A DNA stretch of 24,961 nucleotides from Candidatus Shapirobacteria bacterium CG09_land_8_20_14_0_10_38_17 (GCA_002774085.1 PEZH01000023.1:1-24961); one strand, 5' to 3'. Positions 14,279 to 21,546 are shown, counted from the first letter of the stretch. Program-made: numbers and translations. Notes: generated by a model from the letters alone, not told the origin.

Positions 14279-15697
14279 ATGATTGTCAAAAAACTTAACC
14301 AGGTTCATTCTATTCATTTTACCGGCATTAAAGGAGTGGGAATGACTGCTCTTGCTTGCTGTGCCCAAGACTTGGGAATCAAAATTAGTGGCAGTGATAT
14401 AGATGAGGTGTTTGTTACCGACGCAACATTAAAAAAGAGAAAAATTAAGTGGCTTACTGGTTTTAGGCCAAAAAATATTGACCACCCCGATCTGTTAATT
14501 GCTACCGGAGCCCACGGTGGCTTAACCAACCCCGAAGTAACAGAAGCTAAAAAGAAAAAAATTCCCGTAATGACACACGGCGAAGCCTTAGGATTGTTTA
14601 TGAAAAACAAAATAGGTATTTCTGTCTGCGGCGTTGGCGGCAAAACGACTACCGCCGCTATATTAGCCACGATAGTTCATTATAATAAAGTACCCTTTTC
14701 ATACGCTGTAGGGGTAGGAGAAATATTCCCTTTAGGAGCACCCGGACATTGTGATAAAAAAGGAAATCTCTTTATTGCCGAAGCCGATGAATATGCGAAT
14801 AGTGTTGGCGTTGATAATCGCCCTCGTTTTTTCTGGCAAAATCCCAAGTTTATTATTTGCACCAACATAGAACACGATCATCCCGATATCTATAAAGACA
14901 TTAATGCCACCCAAAAAGTATTTTTAGAGTTTTTTCAAAAAATTCCTAAAGATGGATACTTAATCATCAACGGCGATAATTCTCATAATTTAGAGGTTTT
15001 AAAATCTTTCTCTGGGCCCTATTACACATACGGAATAGGAGAAAAGAACGACTGGAAGGTAAAAAATATCAAAAAGGAAAAAGAAAAAAACACTTTCTCT
15101 GTTTATTTTAAAAATAAACGAATAGGTAATTTTAAAATAAATGTTCCCGGCCAATTCAATATATTGAATGCTACGGCAACAATTATCCTATCACAGATTT
15201 TAAAGATTCCTATTTATAAAATTAAAAAAGGCTTAGAACAATTCAAAGGAACTAAGCGGCGATTTGAATTTATTGGCGAAAAAAACCAAATTAAAGTTTA
15301 TGATGACTACGCCCACCATCCAATGGAAATAAAAAATACCCTTAGGTCAGCTCGTCATTGGTTTGGTAAAAATAGTCGTATTATTGTTATTTTCCAATCC
15401 CATACTTACTCTAGAACTAAAAAATTACTCCCTCAATTCGCCCAAAGTTTTAGCGACGCCAACAAAGTAATAATTACTAAAATTTACGCTTCGTCTCGAG
15501 AAAAGAAAGATCTTAAAATTTCCGGGCAGATATTAGCCAACGCCATAAAAAAATATCACCAAAGAGTAAATTTTGTACACAACCCATATATGGTACCAAA
15601 ATTGATTAAAAAAATTATTCAAAAAAAAGATATAATAATAACCATGGGGGCAGGAGACATATGGAAAATAGACAAAAAGATAATAGAAATACTTTAG
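14279..15697 (+). CDS. murC: UDP-N-acetylmuramate-L-alanine ligase MurC
   Basis: MurC ligates L-Ala to UDP-MurNAc with ATP, the first peptide step. The N-terminal Rossmann domain has HFTGIKGVGMTALA (13-26) and SGSDIDE. The P-loop at 118-125 reads GVGGKTTT, where the family normally has GTHGKTTT. Further marks are FIAEADEYANS, TNIEHDHPD, VYDDYAHHPMEI and VIFQSHTYSRTK, all close to consensus. Length from ATG 14279 is 472 residues, normal for the family. The in-frame ATG at 14252 would add nine residues read from the repeat, so it is rejected. MurC sitting inside the cluster between murE and murB, instead of after murG, is a rearranged order. No Shine-Dalgarno sequence is visible. Confidence 0.93.
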   Translation: MIVKKLNQVHSIHFTGIKGVGMTALACCAQDLGIKISGSDIDEVFVTDATLKKRKIKWLTGFRPKNIDHPDLLIATGAHGGLTNPEVTEAKKKKIPVMTHGEALGLFMKNKIGISVCGVGGKTTTAAILATIVHYNKVPFSYAVGVGEIFPLGAPGHCDKKGNLFIAEADEYANSVGVDNRPRFFWQNPKFIICTNIEHDHPDIYKDINATQKVFLEFFQKIPKDGYLIINGDNSHNLEVLKSFSGPYYTYGIGEKNDWKVKNIKKEKEKNTFSVYFKNKRIGNFKINVPGQFNILNATATIILSQILKIPIYKIKKGLEQFKGTKRRFEFIGEKNQIKVYDDYAHHPMEIKNTLRSARHWFGKNSRIIVIFQSHTYSRTKKLLPQFAQSFSDANKVIITKIYASSREKKDLKISGQILANAIKKYHQRVNFVHNPYMVPKLIKKIIQKKDIIITMGAGDIWKIDKKIIEIL

Positions 15698-15859
15698 TAA
15701 AAATTTCTCATCACTAATTAAAATTCTAAATACTAAGTTCCAAATAAATTCGAATAACTAAACATAAAATCAAATTCTAAACAATTTTTAGAATTTAGGA
15801 TTTAGTATTTAGTGATTATTTGGAGCTTCGGATTTCGAATTTAGAATTTAAAAATAGTT
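15698..15859. other. AT-rich gap with nested inverted words between murC and murB
   Basis: Variants of AAATTCTAAA and TTTAGAATTT recur in both directions (15719, 15772, 15788, 15841), with a hairpin CAAATTCTAAACAATTTTTAG and its partner around 15771-15796. No gene or clear promoter is seen. The word GAATTTAGAATTTAAAAATA just before the murB ATG may supply a weak -10. Confidence 0.45.
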
Positions 15860-16762
15860 ATGCTTAATCCCAAAACCATCCGCCAATTGAGTAAAATCTT
15901 GGGCAGTGATCGCCTTAAAAAAAATGTCTCTCTTGCTTCCTATACTACCTTTGGTATCGGCGGCCCGGCGCAATTATTTTACGAAGCTAAAACAAATAAG
16001 GAAATAACTAAAGCAATAAAAACCGTTCGTAAGTTAAAAATTCCCTGCTTTATCTTGGGCGGAGGCTCTAATACTTTAATTGCTGATAGCGGCTTCCCAG
16101 GATTAGTCACTAAAATTGAAAGTCAAAAGATAAAAGTTAAAAATAATACAATTTCTGCTGAAGCAGGTGTCCCCTTATCCAAGTTAGTAAAAGTGGCCCA
16201 AAAGTATTCTCTCTCTGGATTAGAATGTTGCGTTGGTATCCCCGGAACCGTAGGGGGAGCAGTTGTTGGCAATGCCGGCGCCAAAGATCAATGGATTAGC
16301 CAATCTATCAAAAGCATTACTATATTAAATAAAAATGGTAAAATTATTAGCTTTAAAAAAGATTATTGTCGATTTGGTTACCGTAATAGTTTCTTTAAAA
16401 AAGATCCCTCAAAAATTATTCTTAAGACTATTTTTAAACTAAAAAAAGAGAATCCTAAAATAATCAAAGAAAAAACAAGGCAATTTTTAGAAGCCAAAAG
16501 CAACCAACCTAAAGAAAAAAGCGCCGGTTCAATCTTCAAAAATCCTGCCAATGATTCTGCCGGCCGACTTATCGACGCCACTGGTTTAAGAGGTAAAAAG
16601 GTTGGCAATGCGCAAATCTCTCCCCAACATGCCAACTTTATTATTAATCTTAATAAAGCCAAAGCAGGTGATGTTTTAGCACTGATAAAATTAGCGCAAA
16701 ACAGCGTAAAAGAAAAATTTGGGGTAAAATTAGAACTGGAAATAAAATTAATAGGATTTTAG
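15860..16762 (+). CDS. murB: UDP-N-acetylenolpyruvoylglucosamine reductase MurB
   Basis: MurB is an FAD enzyme that uses NADPH to reduce the MurA product to UDP-MurNAc. Marks: SYTTFGIGGPAQLF (27-40), the FAD-binding CFILGGGSNTLIADSGF (63-79), GLECCVGIPGTVGGAVVGNAGA (120-141), and FGYRNSFFK (172-180). The catalytic Ser is S224 in SAGSIFKNP, and the final acid is E294 in LELEIKLIG. With 300 residues and a short gap between YRNS and the Ser motif it fits the type II (Gram-positive-like) MurB. The ATG at 15860 gives a standard N-terminus. It pairs with murA, the previous step of the pathway, located next in the cluster after a repeat-filled gap. Confidence 0.95.
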   Translation: MLNPKTIRQLSKILGSDRLKKNVSLASYTTFGIGGPAQLFYEAKTNKEITKAIKTVRKLKIPCFILGGGSNTLIADSGFPGLVTKIESQKIKVKNNTISAEAGVPLSKLVKVAQKYSLSGLECCVGIPGTVGGAVVGNAGAKDQWISQSIKSITILNKNGKIISFKKDYCRFGYRNSFFKKDPSKIILKTIFKLKKENPKIIKEKTRQFLEAKSNQPKEKSAGSIFKNPANDSAGRLIDATGLRGKKVGNAQISPQHANFIINLNKAKAGDVLALIKLAQNSVKEKFGVKLELEIKLIGF

Positions 16763-16831
16763 GCAATTTAAAAGTTAAAAGTCCAAAACTAAAACTATAA
16801 GAATATTGTTAAGCTGTTAAATCACTAAAAC

Positions 16832-16955
16832 CGTCATTCTGAACTTGATTCAGAATCTTCTGAAGAATGATCCTGATTTTCATCAGGATGACGATGAGAA
16901 GGGGATTCTGGCCCCTGTACCATTCGATACAGGGCTAGAGCAAGCCAGAATGACG
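16832..16955 (+). repeat. MITE-like element, copy A
   Basis: The ends are CGTCATTCTG and CAGAATGACG. Inside are hairpins ATTCTGAA...TTCAGAAT, CCTGAT-TTTC-ATCAGG and CCCTGTA-CCATTCGA-TACAGGG. It differs from copy C (18495-18617) by about five substitutions and one inserted base. Confidence 0.85.
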
Positions 16956-17039
16956 AACCTCTTTAACCGTCATTCTGAATTTAATTCAGAATCTGCAGAT
17001 TAATTATTAAAGATTGAAAACTAATTAATTGTCCCGCCA
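16937..17039 (+). repeat. Left arm of ~100-bp inverted repeat bracketing murA-murF
   Basis: The reverse complement of this stretch recurs at 20186-20282. The shared part includes an exact block of about 61 bases around GACGAACCTCTTTAACCGTC and an exact 27-base block around AACTAATTAATTGTCCCGCC, separated by a short unmatched stretch (about 14 bases here, about 7 there). Confidence 0.8.
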
Positions 17040-17125
17040 CAGCGGGATCCCGCCATAGGCGGGAAAAATTTAATAAAAATTGAAAATTGGTAATTTGAAT
17101 TTTAATTTTTAAATTATCTAAGATT

Positions 17126-18451
17126 ATGTCTAAATTCATCATCCAGGGTGGTAAACCATTAATCGGCGGCATAAGATTAGGCGGCGCTAAAAATGCCAGT
17201 TTTAAAATTATGATCGCCTCACTTCTTTGCGAAGGTAAGTCCCGACTTTTAAACTTAGCCAAAATTGGCGACGTAGAAACTACCCGACAAATCATTGAAG
17301 CCTTAGGCGCTCATACCCTTCCCTGTGGTGAACGAACCATTTTTATTGACCCCACAAAACTTTCCTCCCATAAAATACCTAAAAAATTTGGCGATTTTTC
17401 TCGCGCTTCTATCCTTTTCGCCGCCCCTCTTCTTAAGAAATTCGGTAAAGCAATTTTGCCCTTCCCCGGCGGTGATAAAATCGGAGAAAGACCAATTGAG
17501 CGCCATCTTTTAGGATTTAAAAAATTAGGAGTAAAAATAGAAATTAATAATGACAAAATCGTTTTATTAACGCCCCGTGGGCTTCACGGCAACCGGTATC
17601 GCTTTACTAAAAACACCCACACGGGTACAGAAAATTTAATTATGTTAGCGGCTATCGCTTCAGGAGAAACTATCCTGGAAAATGCTGCCCAGGAAACAGA
17701 AATCGACGATTTAATTCTTTTTTTAAATAATGCTGGCGCCAAAATCAAAAGATTGCCGAAAAGAAAAATCAAAATTATTGGCGTTAACAAACTCAAGGCC
17801 CAAACCCATGCCATTATCCCTGATGCTAACGAAGCTGTTTCCTACGCCTGCGCCGCTTTAGCCACCCGCGGGGATATTGCTATTGAAGGGGCAAAAGAAA
17901 AAGACCTCATTACTTTTCTTAAAAAGGTTAAAGAAATCGATGGGAAATACAAAGCCAATGGCTGGGGTATTCGCTTTTGGTGGGAAAAGCCTCTTAGGGC
18001 AACCAATACGACCACTAAACCTTACCCTGGTTTCAAAACCGATTGGCAACCCCTTTGGACAACGCTAATGACTCAATGTCAAGGAGAAAGCAAAATAATC
18101 GAATCGGTTTATGAACAACGCTTCAACTTTATCCCCGTTTTGCAGAAAATGGGTGCTAAAATTACCTATTTTAAACCCAAAATCAAAAATCCCGAAAGGT
18201 TCTATAGCTTCAATTATAGTGATTGTGACCCTCATCTTTATCATGGTATCAAAGTTATCGGTCCCACACAGCTTAAAGGAGCCAGAATAACTGCCGAAGA
18301 TATCCGCCACGGGGCGACTCTTACTATCGCCGCTTTAGTCGCTAAAGGGCGAAGTGAAATTAATAATACTCAAATTATTGATCGCGGCTATGAAGATTTA
18401 GGAAAAAAGCTAAAAGAATTAGGGGGAAATATTAAGATAATTAAAAGTTAG
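17126..18451 (+). CDS. murA: UDP-N-acetylglucosamine 1-carboxyvinyltransferase MurA
   Basis: MurA transfers enolpyruvate from PEP to UDP-GlcNAc, the committed step of peptidoglycan synthesis. Marks: IRLGGAKNASFKIMIASLL with K22 and N23, ILPFPGGDKIGERPIERH (110-127), KTDWQPLWTTLMTQCQGES, YEQRFNFIPVLQKMGA and RITAEDIRHGATL with the conserved Arg. At the loop position of E. coli Cys115 (GGCTIGARP) this protein has Asp117 (GGDKIGERP). Asp variants as in Mycobacterium and Chlamydia are active but not alkylated by fosfomycin, so intrinsic resistance is expected. With 441 residues it is slightly longer than usual. Its last codons and stop fall within one copy of a 44-bp direct repeat. Confidence 0.94.
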   Translation: MSKFIIQGGKPLIGGIRLGGAKNASFKIMIASLLCEGKSRLLNLAKIGDVETTRQIIEALGAHTLPCGERTIFIDPTKLSSHKIPKKFGDFSRASILFAAPLLKKFGKAILPFPGGDKIGERPIERHLLGFKKLGVKIEINNDKIVLLTPRGLHGNRYRFTKNTHTGTENLIMLAAIASGETILENAAQETEIDDLILFLNNAGAKIKRLPKRKIKIIGVNKLKAQTHAIIPDANEAVSYACAALATRGDIAIEGAKEKDLITFLKKVKEIDGKYKANGWGIRFWWEKPLRATNTTTKPYPGFKTDWQPLWTTLMTQCQGESKIIESVYEQRFNFIPVLQKMGAKITYFKPKIKNPERFYSFNYSDCDPHLYHGIKVIGPTQLKGARITAEDIRHGATLTIAALVAKGRSEINNTQIIDRGYEDLGKKLKELGGNIKIIKS

Positions 18452-18482
18452 AAGTCCAAAGTTAAAAGTAAAGAAACATTGT
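18439..18482 (+). repeat. 44-bp direct repeat, copy 1, overlapping the murA 3' end
   Basis: The segment starting AATTAAAAGTTAGAAGTCCA and ending GAAACATTGT recurs at 18676-18719 with one base changed (GTTAAAAG to GTCAAAAG). Copy 1 encodes the last residues and stop of murA. The two copies enclose the MITE-like element and hairpin at 18495-18663. Confidence 0.85.
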
Positions 18483-18494
18483 TACATTGCTAAC

Positions 18495-18617
18495 CGTCAT
18501 TCTGAATTTAATTCAGAATCTTCTTAAGATGATCCTGATTTTCATCAGGATGACGATGAGAAGGGGATTCTGGACCCTGTACCATTCGATACAGGGCTAG
18601 AGCAAGCCAGAATGACG
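18495..18617 (+). repeat. MITE-like element, copy C
   Basis: A 123-base element with ends CGTCATTCTG / CAGAATGACG and three internal hairpins, giving a cloverleaf-like fold. With 7 flanking bases on its left (18488-18617) it is the reverse complement of 24832-24961 with a single mismatch in 130 bases. Confidence 0.9.
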
Positions 18618-18628
18618 GTGAAAAGACG

Positions 18629-18663
18629 ATTCTGTCCGCCATCCGCCAGCTGGCGGACAGAAT
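18629..18663. repeat. Perfect 13-bp stem hairpin with MITE-type end
   Basis: ATTCTGTCCGCCA and TGGCGGACAGAAT pair perfectly around a 9-base loop TCCGCCAGC, followed by GAC. It keeps the ATTCTG...CAGAATGAC edge of the MITE family but has a GC-rich core like the CCGCC hairpins at 20334 and 24725. Confidence 0.8.
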
Positions 18664-18675
18664 GACAAAGAGAAC

Positions 18676-18719
18676 AATTAAAAGTTAGAAGTCCAAAGTC
18701 AAAAGTAAAGAAACATTGT
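18676..18719 (+). repeat. 44-bp direct repeat, copy 2
   Basis: Second copy of the 18439-18482 repeat, one mismatch, followed by more degenerate forms of the same AAAGTTAGAAGTCC filler up to about 18770. Confidence 0.85.
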
Positions 18720-18870
18720 AAAAATAGTTAAAAGTCAAAAGTTAAAAGTTAGAAGTCCAAAGTTAGAAATTAGAATGCATAGGATAGTAGTTAGTAGATG
18801 GAGATAAACAAGATAATTTTTTTCTCCAACTATCAGCTACCAATTTCTATTTACCATTAATCATTAAACA

Positions 18871-20106
18871 ATGTTAAATTCACTAAAAAAGATTTTTCAT
18901 ATTTTCAGGCGTCAATTAGCTAAATTTTGGTTAAAGTTTTTTCCAAAATTAATTATTATCGGTATCACCGGCAGTTATGGGAAAACTAACACGGTACAGG
19001 CTATTGAAGCAGTCTTAAAAACCAAATTTCAGACTCTTACTACCGATATTAATTTAGATACAATCTATAATCTTCCCCTCACTCTTTTAAAAATCCGTCC
19101 TAAAACTAAAGTCTTAATTTTAGAATACGGAGTAGATCATAAAGGAGAGATGGACAAGCATCTTGCTTTAGTTAAGCCTCAAATTGGTGTTATTACCGGT
19201 ATCACTCCGGTTCATTCCGAAAAAAACCTTTTAGGCTCTTTAGAGGGAATTATCAAAGAAAAAAGTAAACTAATAGAAAAACTAACTCAAAAGGGGTGGG
19301 CTATTTTGAATTTTGATAATCAATATGTTAGGAAAATGGCTCAAAAAACAGTTGCTTCAATAATCAGCTATGGGAATAAACCTCAATTCAACTATTGGGC
19401 AAGCGATATTAAGGTAAACCTTAAGGGCACCTCTTTCCTACTTCATTATAATGAAGTAGGAAAAAAACAAATTAAGGCAATTAAAACCAAGTTAATTGGT
19501 AAACATTTTGTTCACGAAATAATGACCGCCCTGGCAGTAGGGAAAATTTTAGGCGTCGATATCAATCATGGAGCCCAAGGTATCAATAACCTTAAACCAC
19601 TGTCAGGTCGAATGAGCATTGAAGAAGGTCCTCTTGAAACAATTCTTCTCAATGATTCCCTGCGGGCTAATCCCGAGTCTACTATTGCCGGTTTAGAAAC
19701 TTTAGCGGCAATCAAACACTCAAGTAAAAAAATAGCCGTCTTAGGAGAAATGGGAGAATTAGGTAATTATTGTCAAAAAGAACACTATCGAGTGGGCACA
19801 GTTTTTGCTAAACTAAATATTGATTTTTTAATAACTATTGGCTCGGACACTAAATGGATTATTAAAGGAGCCAAAGACAGGAGATTCCCTAAAAAAGAAA
19901 TTTTCTATGCTGAAAATGTTCGAGAAGCAGCTTTATTCTTAAAAGAAACCCTAAAACCCAATAATCTCTGGTATCTTAAGGGTTCTCGCCTTAAGCATTT
20001 AGAGAGAATTCTCTTGATTTTAGAAGGAAAAAGAGTTGACTGCCAATTGACTTCCTGTCATAATTATTGGAGTTGTCAAAATTGTCCGAAATTAGTTAAA
20101 GAATAA
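18871..20106 (+). CDS. murF: MurF-like Mur ligase, lacking N-terminal domain, with Cys-rich tail
   Basis: MurF adds D-Ala-D-Ala to the UDP-MurNAc-tripeptide. After a basic amphipathic start (LNSLKKIFHIFRRQLAKFWLKFF) comes the P-loop IGITGSYGKTNTVQ (30-43). Further marks are ILEYGVDHKGEM, VITGITPVHSE, IGKHFVHEIMTALAVG, the MurF-type NDSLRANPESTIAGL (E. coli: DDSYNANPDS), LGEMGELG and LKGSRLKHLERIL. The usual N-terminal domain of about 80 residues is missing, leaving 411 residues. The tail holds C391, C396, C402 and C405 (VDCQLTSCHNYWSCQNCPKL), spaced like a small metal site. Residues about 188-198 are encoded by a perfect 30-bp palindrome. A different Mur ligase role such as MurT-like is less likely, given the MurF motifs and position before mraY. 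Confidence 0.85.
   Translation: MLNSLKKIFHIFRRQLAKFWLKFFPKLIIIGITGSYGKTNTVQAIEAVLKTKFQTLTTDINLDTIYNLPLTLLKIRPKTKVLILEYGVDHKGEMDKHLALVKPQIGVITGITPVHSEKNLLGSLEGIIKEKSKLIEKLTQKGWAILNFDNQYVRKMAQKTVASIISYGNKPQFNYWASDIKVNLKGTSFLLHYNEVGKKQIKAIKTKLIGKHFVHEIMTALAVGKILGVDINHGAQGINNLKPLSGRMSIEEGPLETILLNDSLRANPESTIAGLETLAAIKHSSKKIAVLGEMGELGNYCQKEHYRVGTVFAKLNIDFLITIGSDTKWIIKGAKDRRFPKKEIFYAENVREAALFLKETLKPNNLWYLKGSRLKHLERILLILEGKRVDCQLTSCHNYWSCQNCPKLVKE
19434..19463. repeat. Perfect 30-bp palindrome within murF
   Basis: TTTCCTACTTCATTA and TAATGAAGTAGGAAA are exact reverse complements with no spacer. The encoded stretch (SFLLHYNEVGKK) lies in the central domain before LIGKHFVHE. Whether residues were added here is unclear, because this part of MurF varies in length. 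Confidence 0.9.
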
Positions 20107-20185
20107 CAAAAATTACAAAATTTAAATGACAAACCCGCCAAAAGGGCAAAGCCCATTAAGGCGGGTCCGCCATAATACCCCGCCT

Positions 20186-20282
20186 ATGGCGGGACAATTA
20201 ATTAGTTTTCAATGATTAGTGTGCAGATTCTGAATTAAATTCAGAATGACGGTTAAAGAGGTTCGTCATTCTGGCTTGCTCT
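20186..20282 (-). repeat. Right arm of ~100-bp inverted repeat bracketing murA-murF
   Basis: Reverse-complement partner of 16937-17039. The exact block of about 61 bases runs from TGCAGATTCTGAATT (20222) to CTGGCTTGCTCT. The arms are separated by about 3.1 kb carrying murA and murF. Confidence 0.8.
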
Positions 20283-20408
20283 ATGTATCGAATGGTACAG
20301 GGTCCAGAATCCATCCCTAGACGATTCTGGAGTCTCCGCCAACCGGCGGATCCCCAGCCTCGCCGGCTAGGCGGGCCAGCCTCGCCGGCTAGGCGGGCCA
20401 GAATGACA
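20264..20408 (-). repeat. Degenerate MITE-like element, copy B, with foreign GC-rich insert
   Basis: It starts as the reverse complement of copies A and C (CGTCATTCTGGCTTGCTCTA) but lacks 4 bases (GCCC) in the middle. After GGTCCAGAATCC it continues into an unrelated GC-rich block and closes with CCAGAATGAC, so outer ends are kept while the core was replaced. Confidence 0.7.
20354..20397. repeat. 22-bp GC-rich palindromic unit, two tandem copies
   Basis: The unit begins CCAGCCTCGCCGGCTAGGCG and repeats head to tail with no change. The same 22 bases occur once more at 24745-24766. It contains the palindromic AGCC...GGCT core. Confidence 0.9.
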
Positions 20409-20412
20409 GGTT

Positions 20413-20443
20413 TAGCCTCGCAAGGAGTCACCTTGCGAGGCTA
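20413..20443. repeat. REP palindrome, copy 3 (inverted)
   Basis: Perfect arms TAGCCTCGCAAGG / CCTTGCGAGGCTA with loop AGTCA, the reverse of TGACT, so it is in the opposite orientation to the copies beside the RAYT gene about 11 kb away. Confidence 0.9.
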
Positions 20444-20514
20444 ATAACGGCGATGATTTTAGCAATGTAACAATATAACAATTCAACAATGTTCTTTATT
20501 TTAGCTTTAATAGG

Positions 20515-21546
20515 ATGACTTTATTTTTAACTCTTATTATCTCTTCTTTTATAATCACCAGCATCGCTATTGTTCCTTTTATCAACGCTCTCTATGAACT
20601 AAAATTTTTGCGTCAAAAGCAAAATACTCACGATTTTTTAGGCAAACGGACACCAATATTTGACAAATTTCATCGCCAAAAAGCAGGCACCCCCATAGGG
20701 GGGGGAATTCTTCTTTTACTTTTAATGATTATTATTTTTATAATCACTTTTTTATGGCTAAAATTTTCTAATCTTTACATCTCCTCTTGTTTTCCTATTG
20801 ATAAAGAAATAAGTATTATTTTCTTCACCTTAATTTCTTTTGGTTTTTTAGGCTTTTTTGATGACCTTAAAAAAATTTTTAATTTAGGGGAAAAAGGCGT
20901 TTTCGGCTTAAGGCTAAGATATAAGTTTGTTCTCCAGTGGATCTTGGCTTTCACTATTGGCTTTTTCCTTTATTTTAGTTTAGGCATTGACATTATCAAC
21001 ATCCCCTTTTTAGGGGCTTTAAAAATTGGCGCTTTTTATGTCCCCTTGGCCGCCTTTATCATCGTCGCCTTTACCAATGCCTTTAATATCACCGACGGCC
21101 TGGACGGGTTAGCCTCTGGTTTACTGATAATCTGCCTATTCGCTTTTAGTTTTATATCTTTTCAAATATTTGACACTCCCAATACTGTATTCATTGCTAT
21201 TTGGATCGGGACTCTTATCGCCTTTTTATATTTTAATATTTATCCCGCCAGAATAATTTTAGGCGATACTGGCGCTCTTGCTTTTGGGGCAACAATGGCA
21301 GTTGTCGGTTTAATGTTAGGAAAAATTATTGCCTTAGCTGTTATCGGGGGGGTTTTTATTATTGAAGCAACTTCGAGCCTATCTCAAATGCTCTCTAAAT
21401 CAATAAGGAAGAAAAAGCTTTTCTCGGCCGCGCCTTTTCATCTTTTACTCCAAGAACGAGGCTGGGAAGAGCCTAAAATTGTGATGCGCGCCTGGCTTGC
21501 CGGTCTAATGCTGGCCATCTTTGGCCTTTGGTTGGCAACAATGTAA
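20515..21546 (+). CDS. mraY: Phospho-N-acetylmuramoyl-pentapeptide transferase MraY
   Basis: MraY moves phospho-MurNAc-pentapeptide from UDP to undecaprenyl phosphate, making lipid I at the inner membrane face. It is polytopic, with about ten hydrophobic segments from TLFLTLIISSFIITSIAIV onward. Marks: KAGTPIGGG (56-64), FFDDLKKI with D116 and D117, FTNAFNITDGLDGLASGL (186-203) with the catalytic Asp cluster, ILGDTGALAFGATMA, and FHLLLQERGWEEPKIV near the C-terminus. Length is 343 residues. A WecA-like relative is unlikely given the HLLLxxxGWxE loop and dcw position. The ATG at 20515 follows TTTAATAGG; no classical Shine-Dalgarno sequence is seen. Confidence 0.95.
   Translation: MTLFLTLIISSFIITSIAIVPFINALYELKFLRQKQNTHDFLGKRTPIFDKFHRQKAGTPIGGGILLLLLMIIIFIITFLWLKFSNLYISSCFPIDKEISIIFFTLISFGFLGFFDDLKKIFNLGEKGVFGLRLRYKFVLQWILAFTIGFFLYFSLGIDIINIPFLGALKIGAFYVPLAAFIIVAFTNAFNITDGLDGLASGLLIICLFAFSFISFQIFDTPNTVFIAIWIGTLIAFLYFNIYPARIILGDTGALAFGATMAVVGLMLGKIIALAVIGGVFIIEATSSLSQMLSKSIRKKKLFSAAPFHLLLQERGWEEPKIVMRAWLAGLMLAIFGLWLATM

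Larger units (their letters stand above)
16763..17125. other. Gene-free gap filled with repeat elements
   Basis: This gap has AAAAGTTAAAAGTCC filler at the left, the 124-bp MITE-like element, a partial second element and two GC-rich hairpins at the right (TCCCGC-CACA-GCGGGA at 17032-17047; CCCGCC-ATA-GGCGGG at 17049-17063). The last hairpin is followed by AAAAATTT. An AT-rich stretch precedes murA. No gene was found. Confidence 0.6.
18452..18870. other. Gene-free gap with repeats between murA and murF
   Basis: From left to right it holds direct repeat copy 1, ACATTGTTACATTGC filler, MITE-like copy C, a perfect GC-rich hairpin, direct repeat copy 2, and further AAAGTTAGAAGTCC filler. About 90 bases of AT-rich sequence before murF complete it. 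No gene was found, and no promoter that I would defend. Confidence 0.6.
20107..20514. other. Gene-free gap of stacked repeats between murF and mraY
   Basis: In order it holds two GC-rich hairpins after the murF stop (ACCCGCC...GGCGGGT, 20133-20166; CCCGCC-TAT-GGCGGG, 20179-20193), the right arm of the inverted repeat, a degenerate minus-strand MITE, a 22-bp tandem pair, a REP palindrome and AT-rich ACAATATAACAATTCAACAA filler. The first hairpin could end murF transcription but lacks a T-run. No gene was found. Confidence 0.6.

Noticed and set aside
18495..18617. tRNA-like cloverleaf
   Set aside because: The hairpins could be drawn as a cloverleaf, but there is no T-loop consensus, no CCA-adjacent acceptor stem, and the same element recurs with inverted-repeat ends, so it is a MITE-like repeat.
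20216..20431. 71-codon minus-strand frame in the murF-mraY gap
   Set aside because: It is composed wholly of MITE, GC-rich and REP repeats, so coding is implausible.
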